Below are positions 1-8,825 of a stretch of DNA of 64,000 nucleotides, in pieces. The position numbers were made by a program, and so were the translations under genes. The notes under the pieces are model-generated. The model saw only the letters and a program-made list of their open reading frames with translations. It did no database searches and was not told the DNA's origin. This DNA comes from UBA10349 sp003485905 (GTDB lineage Bacteria; Pseudomonadota; Gammaproteobacteria; Arenicellales; Arenicellaceae): assembly GCA_943787185.1 (NCBI GenBank), contig CALSLL010000006.1, forward strand, positions 186,001-250,000. Direction: 5' to 3'. Numbering within the stretch: position 1 is the stretch's first letter; each line of letters opens with the position of its first letter.

Positions 1-402
1 TTTGAAACGGCTTATCGATGCGTCGCTTATTCGTTCGCTCTTATGCCTGCGCTTGCGGTCCTTATGATCCTGCCTTACTTGGGGACTATACTGCGCACTC
101 TTTGGGCAACGTGGCTTGTCATAATCCAAAGCACTGAAGTACATGGTCGCGCAAAGAAAACCGCTCAGCTTGTATTTGGAATCATAGCCGCGCTGATGAT
201 ATTAAGCGGTTTAAGCGCCGAATACGCAACAAGACAAGCCATGGAACAAGTAGAAGAATTCCGCGAAGGCTTAAACGAAGCTCAATCTAACGCGCTTGAA
301 AACCTGGAAGACATGACGCCCGAAGAAATGGGGCAAGCTGCAGGTGATTTTATTAGGGGCCTTCAAGAAGCTGCAAAGCAGGCGGAGGAAAATCGTGAAT
401 AG
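1..402 (+). CDS. Yip1-like membrane protein, C-terminal part (5' end outside window)
   Basis: The reading frame is open from the first base, so the gene starts before the window; an ATG at 43 is only an internal Met. The visible 133 residues start with a tract resembling the end of Yip1-domain membrane proteins (Ala-Tyr-Arg ... Ala-Tyr-Ser, then a Pro-rich hydrophobic helix and a Glu-Val-His-Gly turn), followed by another membrane helix around residues 55-70. The last 60 residues are highly charged (many Glu/Gln/Ala) and probably form a soluble helical tail. A clear terminator follows at 443. The Yip1 assignment rests on pattern resemblance only; function unknown. Confidence 0.6.
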   Translation, partial: FETAYRCVAYSFALMPALAVLMILPYLGTILRTLWATWLVIIQSTEVHGRAKKTAQLVFGIIAALMILSGLSAEYATRQAMEQVEEFREGLNEAQSNALENLEDMTPEEMGQAAGDFIRGLQEAAKQAEENRE

Positions 403-442
403 TAAAACTATACAGCCAAACGACCTTCTATGCTGATCGTTT

Positions 443-480
443 GATCGGCTGGTTCTTCTACCTACCAGCCGATTATTTTA
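443..480 (+). terminator. Rho-independent terminator after the Yip1-like gene
   Basis: A perfect 9-bp stem (445-453 with 464-472, extendable by an A-T pair) closes a 10-base loop and is followed by TTATTTTA on the plus strand. It lies 40 bases after the stop of the plus-strand gene and 27 bases beyond the end of thiC on the other strand. The T-rich side fits plus-strand termination best. Confidence 0.75.
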
Positions 481-506
481 AAGCCTCAACGAAAATAAAG
501 CCGATA

Positions 507-2396
507 CTACTCTGGCGTATATATCTCTGCGCCACCTTTTAAAAACTCCTTCGACTTTTCATCCATGCCAGCTTTAAGCGCGGCTGCCTCTTCAATTCCC
601 TTTTTCTTAGCATACTCACGCACGTCCTGAGTGATTTTCATCGAACAAAAATGGGGCCCACACATTGAACAAAAGTGTGCAACCTTTGCCGAATCTTTAG
701 GTAGCGTCTCATCGTGATATTCCATTGCCCTCTCGGGGTCAAGACCAAGGTTAAACTGATCTTCCCAACGAAATTCAAACCGCGCTTTAGATAGCGCATT
801 GTCACGAATTTGAGCACCAGGATGACCTTTTGCTAAATCTGCTGCGTGAGCTGATATTTTGTACGTAACGATCCCATCTCGAACATCTTCCTTGTTTGGT
901 AGGCCTAAATGCTCCTTAGGCGTAACATAACAAAGCATCGCTGTGCCGTACCAGCCGATCTGTGCTGCACCAATTGCAGAAGTAATATGATCGTAGCCGG
1001 GTGCTATATCTGTGGTTAAGGGCCCCAACGTGTAAAACGGTGCTTCATAGCAATCTTCAAGTTGCTTATCCATATTTTCCTTAATCATGTGCATCGGAAC
1101 ATGCCCAGGTCCTTCGATCATCACCTGAACGTCATGCTCCCAAGCGATCTTTGTCAGCTCTCCCAAAGTTTCAAGCTCACCAAATTGCGCCTCATCATTG
1201 GCATCCGCGATTGAACCCGGACGCAATCCATCACCCAAAGAAAACGACACGTCATACGCCTTCATAATCTCGCAAATATCTTCAAAATGAGTGTAAAGAA
1301 AGTTCTCCTGATGATGTGCCAGGCACCATTTGGCCATTATCGATCCACCACGAGATACGATGCCAGTTACTCTCGTAGCCGTCATCGGAACATAACGCAG
1401 CCGAACTCCAGCATGAATAGTAAAATAGTCTACACCCTGCTCAGCTTGCTCAATCAAGGTGTCTTTAAAAATTTCCCAAGTTAGATCCTCGGGCTTGCCA
1501 TCGACTTTCTCCAATGCTTGATATATCGGTACCGTACCTATCGGAACCGGCGAATTTCGCACTATCCACTCCCGGGTTTCATGAATGTTTTTACCCGTGG
1601 ATAAATCCATCAATGTGTCGCCACCCCAACGAGTAGACCAGACCAGTTTTTCTACTTCTTCTGCAATAGAAGAAGTCACCGCTGAATTACCGATATTGGT
1701 ATTAATTTTGACTAGAAAATTTCTACCAATGATCATAGGTTCCAGCTCAGGATGGTTAATGTTAGCTGGAATAATCGCGCGGCCAAGTGCGATTTCATCG
1801 CGAACGAACTCAGCCGTTATTGTTTCTGGGATGTTCGCGCCAAAATCTTGACCCGGATGCTGCCGAAGCAACTTCTCATATGCGGGATCTTTTCGATGTT
1901 GCTGCAATCGCATATCTTCACGAATCGCGACATACTCCATTTCAGGGGTAATAATGCCCTGTCGTGCATAATGCATCTGCGACACGTTTTTGCCGGGCTT
2001 GGCCTTGCGCGGATTTCGCAAATGCTCAAATCGTAAATGATCTAACGACTTATCATTTTGCCGCTCCAACCCAAACTCAGAGCTCGGACCGCTCAATTGT
2101 TCTGTGTCTTCGCGCTCCGATATCCAAGGATCACGAACTGACGGCAGTCCAGCAGTCAGATCGATATCAGCTTTTGGGTCGGTATACGGGCCCGAAGTAT
2201 CATAAACAGTGATTGGCGGGTTATTCTCGAAACCGAAACTAGCTTCCGTATCACTTTGCGACACCTCACGCATAGGCACCTGAATATCCTTTCGCGAACC
2301 CTCAACATAGACTTTCTGTGACCCCGGAATTGGCCGCACCACTTCCTCAGAAAGTCGTTCAGTTGCCTGATAAAAGTCTTGTTTAATTGCTCGCAT
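507..2396 (-). CDS. thiC: Phosphomethylpyrimidine synthase ThiC
   Basis: Converts 5-aminoimidazole ribotide to the pyrimidine (HMP-P) half of thiamine in a radical-SAM reaction in the cytoplasm. At 629 residues it has the usual gammaproteobacterial length. The family's C-terminal iron-sulfur motif CxxCx4C is present (C576, C579, C584 in CSMCGPHFC), as are typical ThiC stretches such as YFTIHAGV and EGPGHVPMH. It starts at ATG 2396 and stands alone, divergent from tolC. I see no THI-box (TPP riboswitch) sequence in the 246 bases upstream, which is unusual for thiC. No other thiamine genes are nearby. Confidence 0.97.
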   Translation of the reverse strand: MRAIKQDFYQATERLSEEVVRPIPGSQKVYVEGSRKDIQVPMREVSQSDTEASFGFENNPPITVYDTSGPYTDPKADIDLTAGLPSVRDPWISEREDTEQLSGPSSEFGLERQNDKSLDHLRFEHLRNPRKAKPGKNVSQMHYARQGIITPEMEYVAIREDMRLQQHRKDPAYEKLLRQHPGQDFGANIPETITAEFVRDEIALGRAIIPANINHPELEPMIIGRNFLVKINTNIGNSAVTSSIAEEVEKLVWSTRWGGDTLMDLSTGKNIHETREWIVRNSPVPIGTVPIYQALEKVDGKPEDLTWEIFKDTLIEQAEQGVDYFTIHAGVRLRYVPMTATRVTGIVSRGGSIMAKWCLAHHQENFLYTHFEDICEIMKAYDVSFSLGDGLRPGSIADANDEAQFGELETLGELTKIAWEHDVQVMIEGPGHVPMHMIKENMDKQLEDCYEAPFYTLGPLTTDIAPGYDHITSAIGAAQIGWYGTAMLCYVTPKEHLGLPNKEDVRDGIVTYKISAHAADLAKGHPGAQIRDNALSKARFEFRWEDQFNLGLDPERAMEYHDETLPKDSAKVAHFCSMCGPHFCSMKITQDVREYAKKKGIEEAAALKAGMDEKSKEFLKGGAEIYTPE

Positions 2397-2590
2397 AATT
2401 AGTTCCTAAGATAGCCTTGTTTGCAGGCTCAAGTTGATCGAAAAGTGACCAACGTTAGCTGGATTCACAACAAGTCGACGGTAGCTGATGGTCAATAGCG
2501 AATCAAGCAAAGAAACATAAAACTATCGCAACTATATAGAGTTACCTTTTGTTAGCCTTTGCAGCATATAATTCGGCAACGACATGGGAA

Positions 2591-2596
2591 TATAAT
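2591..2596 (+). promoter_or_regulatory. Possible -10 box for tolC
   Basis: A perfect TATAAT lies 47 bases before the tolC start, in the AT-rich region shared with thiC. A second TATAAT-like run lies about 23 bases further upstream. No good -35 element is seen at the right spacing for either, so this is a weak call. Confidence 0.3.
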
Positions 2597-2642
2597 ATTT
2601 AACAACACCGGAAACAGATGACATCATTTTTGATATAAAATC

Positions 2643-4031
2643 ATGCTGACCAAAATAAAAATTAGTCTCGTAGGCTGTCTACTGGCTTTTTCTTGCGCCC
2701 CCGTTTATGCACAAACAGACTCCGTTGCACCGATAATCGACGGCTCAGACCTCGCAGAGATACTCGCAGACGCACGCAAAAACGACCCAACTTACCAGTC
2801 AAGTAAACTTCGACTGGATGCTGACCTCGAGGGATTACATGAAGCGCGTTCATTTCTATTCCCACAGCTATCAGCCAATGTGGTGGCTAATGACATCGAT
2901 GAGTCGCAGAGTGTAACTGGAGGCGACAACCCTTTTCTAGGGCGAGGCCAAGCTGAATATACCGCGCACTCGTATGGACTCCAATTACGCCAGGTTATTT
3001 TCAACCCGGCTATATTTTCGCAGGTTAAGCGCGCTCAAATTGAAGCGGAAATTGCCACCGCGGGATTGGAAATTGCAAATCAAGATTTACTACTGCGTGC
3101 CGCTGAAGGGTATTTCGAGGTTCTACTCGCACAGGACAATCTGGAGCTCTCTGCCGCAAATCTGAAATCCTCGGAAGAACAATTTAGGCAAGTTGAAAGT
3201 CGATTTGAGGTTGGTTTGGCGACGCGCGCCGAACAGCAACAGGCACTCGCTCGATGGCAAACCTCGATAGCCGCCAACATTGTTGCTCAGAATGATATGC
3301 AAAACATAGAACGTTTTCTGGAAGTTATTACCGGAACACGCTATTCAAGTTTGGCTGCTTTACCAGACGATACAAACGTTTTAGATTTACTTGTAGATCT
3401 CGATCGCGCGAATTGGATCGATACCGTAGAAATGAATAATTTGTCGCTATACCAGCAACAACTAAAGTTGGAAGTCGCTGGACGTTCTGTAGATATTGAA
3501 AAAGCCGGCCATTACCCTACGCTTGATGCCGTAGTTGATTACGGTACCAGAGTTAATAACGGGGGTATATTTGGTGCAGAAACACGTAACCAAACAACCA
3601 ATGCATCGCTACAACTATCTATCCCGATATTCACTGGCGGTCGAGTTCGAAGTCGCATTCGATCTGCCAATTACGAATTTGAAGCGGTTCGCCAAGACCT
3701 CTCTTACACCCACAGCCTAGTAATGACTGACGCAGAGAATTTGCTTGATCAGCTGTCCAGCCAAACACAAACTATAGAGGCACTATCAAAGGCGGTTGAT
3801 GCCAGCACACTTGTGCTTGAAGCGAAACAAGAGGGCTTTAGAGCGGGGATTGAAACAAACTTGAATGTTCTCGATGCACAGCGTGATTTATTTCAAGCAG
3901 GAGTGAATTCCAACAGCGCCAAATACGATACCTTAATAATTATATTGAAGCTCGAGCAAATCGCGGGCAATTTAAGTGAGACACATTTGGGAGTGCTTAA
4001 TGCCATGTTAGTTCCTTCTACGACCAACTAA
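2643..4031 (+). CDS. tolC: TolC-family outer-membrane channel protein
   Basis: Outer-membrane efflux protein that forms the trimeric exit duct for type I secretion and RND/ABC efflux pumps. A signal peptide covers residues 1-23 (cleavage predicted after VYA). The mature part of about 440 residues is rich in long helices and shows the two-fold OEP repeat typical of TolC, with AEGYFEVLLAQDNLELS in the first half and a matching helix with LDAQRDLFQAG near the C terminus. No pump partner is adjacent. It converges with waaA, with only 5 bases between the ends. TolC sub-type and substrate cannot be told from the sequence. Confidence 0.9.
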   Translation: MLTKIKISLVGCLLAFSCAPVYAQTDSVAPIIDGSDLAEILADARKNDPTYQSSKLRLDADLEGLHEARSFLFPQLSANVVANDIDESQSVTGGDNPFLGRGQAEYTAHSYGLQLRQVIFNPAIFSQVKRAQIEAEIATAGLEIANQDLLLRAAEGYFEVLLAQDNLELSAANLKSSEEQFRQVESRFEVGLATRAEQQQALARWQTSIAANIVAQNDMQNIERFLEVITGTRYSSLAALPDDTNVLDLLVDLDRANWIDTVEMNNLSLYQQQLKLEVAGRSVDIEKAGHYPTLDAVVDYGTRVNNGGIFGAETRNQTTNASLQLSIPIFTGGRVRSRIRSANYEFEAVRQDLSYTHSLVMTDAENLLDQLSSQTQTIEALSKAVDASTLVLEAKQEGFRAGIETNLNVLDAQRDLFQAGVNSNSAKYDTLIIILKLEQIAGNLSETHLGVLNAMLVPSTTN

Positions 4032-4036
4032 ATTCT

Positions 4037-5299
4037 TTAAATAAAACCTTTGGCCGCTAGTAATACCGATGCCTTTGCTAATGCGCCTGAGTGATCGAGT
4101 ATCAACTGCTTTCCCAGTTGGCCACAGTCATGTCGTAAGTTTGGGTCACTCAAAAGGCGATTTACCATATCGAATAATTGTTCTTCGTCATTAACTTGAA
4201 ACCCTGCCCCAGCATCTACAACCCAACGGCTTATTTCGGCAAAGTTAAACATATGCGGGCCAAAGCAAACTGGAATGCCTAAAGCACATGGCTCAAGTAA
4301 ATTTTGGCCTCCCAACTCAACCAAGCTACCGCCGACAAACGCAACATCAGCTACCCCATACAAGAGTGATAATTCACCCATGGTATCGGCAAGATAGACG
4401 TCGACACTGGTATCTAGTTCATCTAATAGAGACCGACGAGCAAGCTTAAAACCAGAGCGCTTGGAAAGTCTGGCGACAGAATCAAATCGCTCGGGATGTC
4501 GAGGAACTAAGACTAACAATAATCTCGGGTGAACTTCCCGTATACGTTGAAATGCTCGAAGTACGATTTGCTCCTCACCATCACGTGTACTCCCACAAAT
4601 CCAAACTGGTCGATCGCCCGCAATCTTACGCCGTATGTCCTGCGCGGCTTCACCGGTACTCGGAGGTATTGCAGCATCGATCTTTATACTACCTGTTACA
4701 TATGAACGATCAACCGGAGCGCCAATCGATACGATACGCGCCGCATCGGCTTCACTTTGGATTAAAAACAATTTTACTATGCCCAGCAAAGGGGCAAACA
4801 TAGACCGAAATCGTGCATACCGCTCTCTCGAACGGTCCGATAGCCGCACATTTATGTACGCCAGCTGTACATTTTTATTCTGACACTCCCGAATCAAATT
4901 AGGCCAGATTTCAGTTTCTACAATTAGCCCAACTTTTGGCCGCACCCGGGACAAGAACTGTCGTACTCCAATACCGGTGTCGTACGGTAAATAGCAGTGC
5001 TCAACGCGATCAGAGAATAGTTGCCCCACCGTGATTGATCCAGTGGGTGTGGTTGTTGTTACGCAAATTTTATATTCAGGCCTTTTTCTTAGAATAGATT
5101 GCACAAATGGAACAATCGCTCGTACTTCACCAACAGAAACGGCATGTATCCAACAATCTATCGGCGCCTCAACCGTTACCAAACCAAGCCGTTCGCCCCA
5201 ACGCTGCCAATATGCTCTATTACGAAAACCCTTGGCTAATTGCATTAACAACACTACTGGCAGTAATACATACACCATGAGGCGATAAGTCAGTAGCAT
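4037..5299 (-). CDS. waaA: 3-deoxy-D-manno-octulosonic acid (Kdo) transferase WaaA
   Basis: Transfers Kdo from CMP-Kdo to lipid IVA, the first step of LPS core assembly, on the inner face of the cytoplasmic membrane. The N terminus has one membrane anchor; the N-terminal domain has the family's SVGEVRA stretch with the catalytic Glu, and the C-terminal GT-B domain has FVGGSLVELGGQN and the nucleotide-sugar site with LEPCALG. I chose ATG 5299, which overlaps the hemF stop in a TGATG (420 aa), over an upstream TTG at 5311. It is last in the waaA end of the hemF-tsaC-purE run, which suggests translational coupling to hemF. Confidence 0.95.
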   Translation of the reverse strand: MLLTYRLMVYVLLPVVLLMQLAKGFRNRAYWQRWGERLGLVTVEAPIDCWIHAVSVGEVRAIVPFVQSILRKRPEYKICVTTTTPTGSITVGQLFSDRVEHCYLPYDTGIGVRQFLSRVRPKVGLIVETEIWPNLIRECQNKNVQLAYINVRLSDRSRERYARFRSMFAPLLGIVKLFLIQSEADAARIVSIGAPVDRSYVTGSIKIDAAIPPSTGEAAQDIRRKIAGDRPVWICGSTRDGEEQIVLRAFQRIREVHPRLLLVLVPRHPERFDSVARLSKRSGFKLARRSLLDELDTSVDVYLADTMGELSLLYGVADVAFVGGSLVELGGQNLLEPCALGIPVCFGPHMFNFAEISRWVVDAGAGFQVNDEEQLFDMVNRLLSDPNLRHDCGQLGKQLILDHSGALAKASVLLAAKGFI

Positions 5300-6222
5300 C
5301 AGGTAAGCCAATCACGTGCAACAAGATAGTGTCTCAACAAGTCATGCTCGGCCGAACCGGCTTCTGGAGACAGACCATATTCCCAGCGCACAAGAGGAGG
5401 TAAACTCATCAAAATGGACTCGGTACGCCCCCCGCTTTGTAGTCCAAATAAAGTTCCTCGGTCGTATACAAGATTAAACTCAACATAACGGCCGCGACGA
5501 TATAGCTGCCACTGTCGTTCGGTCTCACCCCACGCAGTGTCATGCCTACGCTCAAGTATTGGCAAATAAGCAGGCAGATAATGATCCCCAACACTTCGCA
5601 TAAAGGAAAACGCGGTTTGGAAATCGGGTGTATTCAAATCATCAAAAAATAACCCGCCGATGCCACGCTGCTCTTCTCGGTGCTTTAAATAAAAGTACTT
5701 ATCGCACCATGTTTTGTATTTCTCGTAAGCTCCTTTTTCAAAGCCATCGCAAGCCTCTTTAGAAAGGGTGTGCCAATGTACGGCATCTTCATCAAACCCA
5801 TAATAGGGCGTCAAATCAAAACCCCCACCAAACCACCAAATAGGGTCTGGTGTATTCTGGCCAGCAACAAAAAACCGTACATTTGCGTGTGAGGTTGGTG
5901 CATAAGGGTTCAGCGGATGAATGACTAAGGATACGCCTAACGCTTCAAATGCCTTACCTATAAGCTCCGGCCGTTGGTTAGTCGCCGACGCGGGCAACGC
6001 CTCGCCTTTCACGTGGGAAAAGTTAACGCCTCCTTTCTCAATTACCGCACCCTCAGCAAGCACACGACTTTGTCCCCCTCCGCCTGATTGGTACTCCCAA
6101 TGGTCTTCCTGAAATTTACTACCATCAACCCCTTCAAGCCCATGACATATAGTGCTTTGAAGCCCCAGCAAGTAATCTCGAACTGCCGATATATCAGGTG
6201 TGTTCTCTATTCCTTTTTTCAT
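5299..6222 (-). CDS. hemF: Oxygen-dependent coproporphyrinogen III oxidase HemF
   Basis: Oxidatively decarboxylates coproporphyrinogen III to protoporphyrinogen IX in haem synthesis, using O2. At 307 residues it matches the family. Hallmarks include HANVRFF with a conserved His, the WWFGGGFDLTPYY signature, KHREEQRGIGGLFFDD, and YVEFNLVYDRGT near the C terminus. A good Shine-Dalgarno (AGAAGG) lies 6 bases before the ATG. It lies 21 bases after tsaC in the same run; the pairing with tsaC (often next to hemF or aroE in gammaproteobacteria) is common. Confidence 0.97.
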   Translation of the reverse strand: MKKGIENTPDISAVRDYLLGLQSTICHGLEGVDGSKFQEDHWEYQSGGGGQSRVLAEGAVIEKGGVNFSHVKGEALPASATNQRPELIGKAFEALGVSLVIHPLNPYAPTSHANVRFFVAGQNTPDPIWWFGGGFDLTPYYGFDEDAVHWHTLSKEACDGFEKGAYEKYKTWCDKYFYLKHREEQRGIGGLFFDDLNTPDFQTAFSFMRSVGDHYLPAYLPILERRHDTAWGETERQWQLYRRGRYVEFNLVYDRGTLFGLQSGGRTESILMSLPPLVRWEYGLSPEAGSAEHDLLRHYLVARDWLT

Positions 6223-6243
6223 AAGCTACCTTCTACTCGCCAA

Positions 6244-6810
6244 TTATTTGGCCACCCCACGAAGTATCTCACCGCTAGACCCATCCCGTATTTCCGTAGC
6301 AGTTCGCAAGTTACCGACTTTCCCGTGAACCAAGCTTTGCAATCGACCTCCAAAACATTTACTAACTTGCTGCGCTGATTTTAGCGCAGGTCGTCCCTGA
6401 ATATTCGCACTTGTTGAGACTATCGGCCCACCAAACAGCGCACATAAACGCGCCGCGTCCGGGTGTGCGGTAACTCGGACAGCAATACTTGAATACCCCC
6501 CAACTAACCACCGATTTAAAGGTCCGATAGCCGGAATAACCCAAGTATACGGACCGGGCCAACTAGAAATAATATTCTCATATTGCCGGCTAGCCCGAAT
6601 ATCAACCCAGGGCTTGAGCTGCGCAACGCTTGACGCGATTAGAATTAGGCCCTTATCCCTTTTTCTATTCTTCAGACGCAGTAATCTTTGAATCGCATTA
6701 CTATTCGAGGGATCGCAACCCAAACCAAAACAGGACTCGGTAGGGTACGCAACCACGCCGCCGTCCTGCATCGCAAGGGCTGCGTCACAAAGGCTAGCAT
6801 GGCTAACCAT
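6244..6810 (-). CDS. tsaC: Threonylcarbamoyl-AMP synthase (YrdC/TsaC)
   Basis: Makes threonylcarbamoyl-AMP from Thr, bicarbonate and ATP for the t6A37 tRNA modification. At 188 residues it is the short TsaC type without a Sua5 domain. The YrdC fold shows AYPTESCFGLGCDP near residue 20, the basic RLLRLKNRKRDKG nucleotide-binding segment, and the STSANIQGRPA motif near residue 135. It starts at ATG 6810, 8 bases after the purE stop, so it is probably cotranscribed with purE and hemF. Confidence 0.94.
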   Translation of the reverse strand: MVSHASLCDAALAMQDGGVVAYPTESCFGLGCDPSNSNAIQRLLRLKNRKRDKGLILIASSVAQLKPWVDIRASRQYENIISSWPGPYTWVIPAIGPLNRWLVGGYSSIAVRVTAHPDAARLCALFGGPIVSTSANIQGRPALKSAQQVSKCFGGRLQSLVHGKVGNLRTATEIRDGSSGEILRGVAK

Positions 6811-6818
6811 CCAGAATG

Positions 6819-7331
6819 CTATTTGTTCTGCGTAGACTGTAGCTGACGATCTTTCTCGAGCACGGCTTCTGCTGCTTCAGCTCGCTCACTGACGACACGT
6901 TGCGCTAAATCAACATCTGAAATAGCCAATATCTGAGCGGCCAAATAACCGGCATTTTTTGCTCCGGCTTTACCTATAGCAACTGATGCAACGGGAACAC
7001 CTCCGGGCATTTGTACTGTTGAAAGTAGAGCGTCCTGACCATTCAACGGTCCACCATCCATTGGTACTCCGATAACAGGCTTCAGAGTTAAACCAGCAAC
7101 TGTTCCAGCCAAGTGTGCGGCCAATCCAGCTGCAGCGATAAACACACAACACCCGCGTGACTCCGCTTCTTTAACATATGCATGCGTTGCAGCAGGGGTC
7201 CTATGAGCTGAGGTTATTTTAACTTCACGCGGCACCATTAATTTATCTAATATATCCAAGGTGTTTTGCATAACTGGCAAATCCGAATCAGATCCCATTA
7301 ACACCGCTACAAAAGGTTTTGTCATTGTCAT
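6819..7331 (-). CDS. purE: N5-carboxyaminoimidazole ribonucleotide mutase PurE
   Basis: Class I PurE, which rearranges N5-CAIR to CAIR in purine synthesis. At 170 residues it shows MGSDSDLP near the N terminus, the SAHRTPAATHAY catalytic His region and GVPMDGGPLNGQDALLSTVQMPGG split across residues 80-105. Two Met codons compete: 7331 and 7325; the second is better spaced from an ACGGAA ribosome site. A TATAAT (7349-7354 on this strand) lies just upstream, so purE may head its own transcript. purK is not present in the window. Confidence 0.95.
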   Translation of the reverse strand: MTMTKPFVAVLMGSDSDLPVMQNTLDILDKLMVPREVKITSAHRTPAATHAYVKEAESRGCCVFIAAAGLAAHLAGTVAGLTLKPVIGVPMDGGPLNGQDALLSTVQMPGGVPVASVAIGKAGAKNAGYLAAQILAISDVDLAQRVVSERAEAAEAVLEKDRQLQSTQNK

Positions 7332-7403
7332 TTTCCGTAAAAATTGAAATTATAATAGTCTTGCAGGCAGACGCATACCTACGTTAAACATTTTAAACTA
7401 TCT

Positions 7404-7895
7404 CTACGTTCGAATATAACTAACGTACGCAAAAGACGGCGAAGTATCCAGATGATCCTCTCTAGATTTCTCTACAAACCCGTACTCTTTGTAATCTGGA
7501 AACCATACATCAACCTGCGTAGGTGCATCATCAACCTCGGTCAGCTCCAATCGATCCGCAAGTTCAATATATAGGTCGTATACTTCACTTCCCCCAATAA
7601 CAAAAATCTTTTCCGCTTCTGCAGCCAAAGCTAATGCCTGATTTGATGAATACGCACTATCCACACCAATGTGTGACCAGCCCTTATTTCGGGTAATAAC
7701 TATATTCTGTCGACCAGGAAGTGGGTGTCCGATTGAATCAAAGGTTTTTCTACCCATGATGATCGGTGATCCCATAGTTATCTGTTTAAATCGAGGTAAG
7801 TCACCCGGTATCTGCCAAATTAACTTATTCTGATAACCTAATTCCCGATTCTTTCCAATTGCGGCAATCAAAACAATTTCAGCTGAATTAACCAC
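7404..7895 (-). CDS. folA: Dihydrofolate reductase FolA
   Basis: Reduces dihydrofolate to tetrahydrofolate with NADPH, recycling the product of thymidylate synthase. At 163 residues it is normal length. Family marks: AAIGKNRELGYQNKLIWQIPGDLPRFK with the catalytic Asp, MGRKTFDSIGHPLPGRQNIVI (the cofactor-binding segment, split here by position), and IFVIGGSEVY. It lies 11 bases after thyA and 72 bases before the purE region. The thyA-folA pairing is widespread and metabolically sensible. Confidence 0.97.
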   Translation of the reverse strand: MVNSAEIVLIAAIGKNRELGYQNKLIWQIPGDLPRFKQITMGSPIIMGRKTFDSIGHPLPGRQNIVITRNKGWSHIGVDSAYSSNQALALAAEAEKIFVIGGSEVYDLYIELADRLELTEVDDAPTQVDVWFPDYKEYGFVEKSREDHLDTSPSFAYVSYIRT

Positions 7896-7906
7896 AATGC
7901 CCCTCT

Positions 7907-8815
7907 TTAAACAGCAACAGGCGCTTTAATCGCAGGACAAGGGTTATAGTCAACTAACTCAAAATCTTCAATTTTGAAATCAAAAAGTTGCTTAACGTTA
8001 GAATCGATCTTTAATCTTGGCAAACTCGTTGGTGTCCTACTCAACTGCTCGGAGACTTGGTCTGCGTGATTATTGTAGATGTGCACATCACCAAAAGTAT
8101 GCACGAAATCACCCGGCTGCAACCCCGAAACATGCGCAACCATCATAGTAAGTAAGGCATAGCTAGCGATATTAAATGGTACGCCCAGAAACACATCTGC
8201 CGAGCGTTGATAAAGCTGACAACTAAGCCGGCCATCGGTAGACACATGAAATTGAAATAATGTGTGACATGGCGGTAAGCCGGCCTTGCTCATTTCCTCT
8301 ACTTCGGGCGGATTCCAGGCCGACACAATCAGGCGTCTGGAACTTGGATTTGTACGGATTTCATTCAACACCCAGGTCAATTGATCAAACCCATTAAAGT
8401 CGCGCCATTGCTTTCCATATACTGGACCAAGCTCACCCCATTTATCCGCAAACACTTTGTCCTCGCGGACCCTCTCTACATACTTATCTAACTCCGCTCG
8501 CCATTCATTTGAATGCATTTTGAATCGACTATCCAAGCCTTTCTGCCGAAGATAACTTTGAAATGGCCACTCGTTCCAAATGCCAACGTTATTATCGACC
8601 AGGTATTTGATGTTGGTTTCACCGCGCACAAACCATAATAATTCGTGGATAATGCCGCGTAAAAAAACCTTTTTGGTGGTAAGTAGTGGAAACCCTTCCG
8701 CCAAGTCCATCCGAATCTGACGACCAAAAAGACTCCGGGTTCCGGTACCCGTGCGATCATCACGGCCAGCACCATGATCAAGAATATCCTGCAACAAATC
8801 CAAATAAACTTTCAC
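7907..8815 (-). CDS. thyA: Thymidylate synthase ThyA
   Basis: Methylates dUMP to dTMP using methylene-tetrahydrofolate. The catalytic Cys sits in PPCHTLFQF, with QLYQRSADVFLGVPFNIASYALL following, and the C terminus is PCPAIKAPVAV. I chose GTG 8815 (302 aa), preceded by GAAGG, because a start at 8884 would overlap purD by 59 bases and add 23 residues not found in the family. The protein is longer than the 264-residue E. coli enzyme because of an insertion between IWNEWPFQSYL and GPVYGKQWRDF, similar in position to the long form known from Lactobacillus casei. Confidence 0.95.
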   Translation of the reverse strand: MKVYLDLLQDILDHGAGRDDRTGTGTRSLFGRQIRMDLAEGFPLLTTKKVFLRGIIHELLWFVRGETNIKYLVDNNVGIWNEWPFQSYLRQKGLDSRFKMHSNEWRAELDKYVERVREDKVFADKWGELGPVYGKQWRDFNGFDQLTWVLNEIRTNPSSRRLIVSAWNPPEVEEMSKAGLPPCHTLFQFHVSTDGRLSCQLYQRSADVFLGVPFNIASYALLTMMVAHVSGLQPGDFVHTFGDVHIYNNHADQVSEQLSRTPTSLPRLKIDSNVKQLFDFKIEDFELVDYNPCPAIKAPVAV

Positions 8816-8825
8816 GTGCTTACCT

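Noticed and set aside
2397..2642. Degenerate TPP riboswitch
   Set aside because: No THI-box core seen on either strand; kept only as a noted absence.
6005..6020. parS-like CACGTG site
   Set aside because: It matches the 16-base parS consensus at only 11 positions and lies inside hemF; other CACGTG sites in waaA, thyA and polA are no better.
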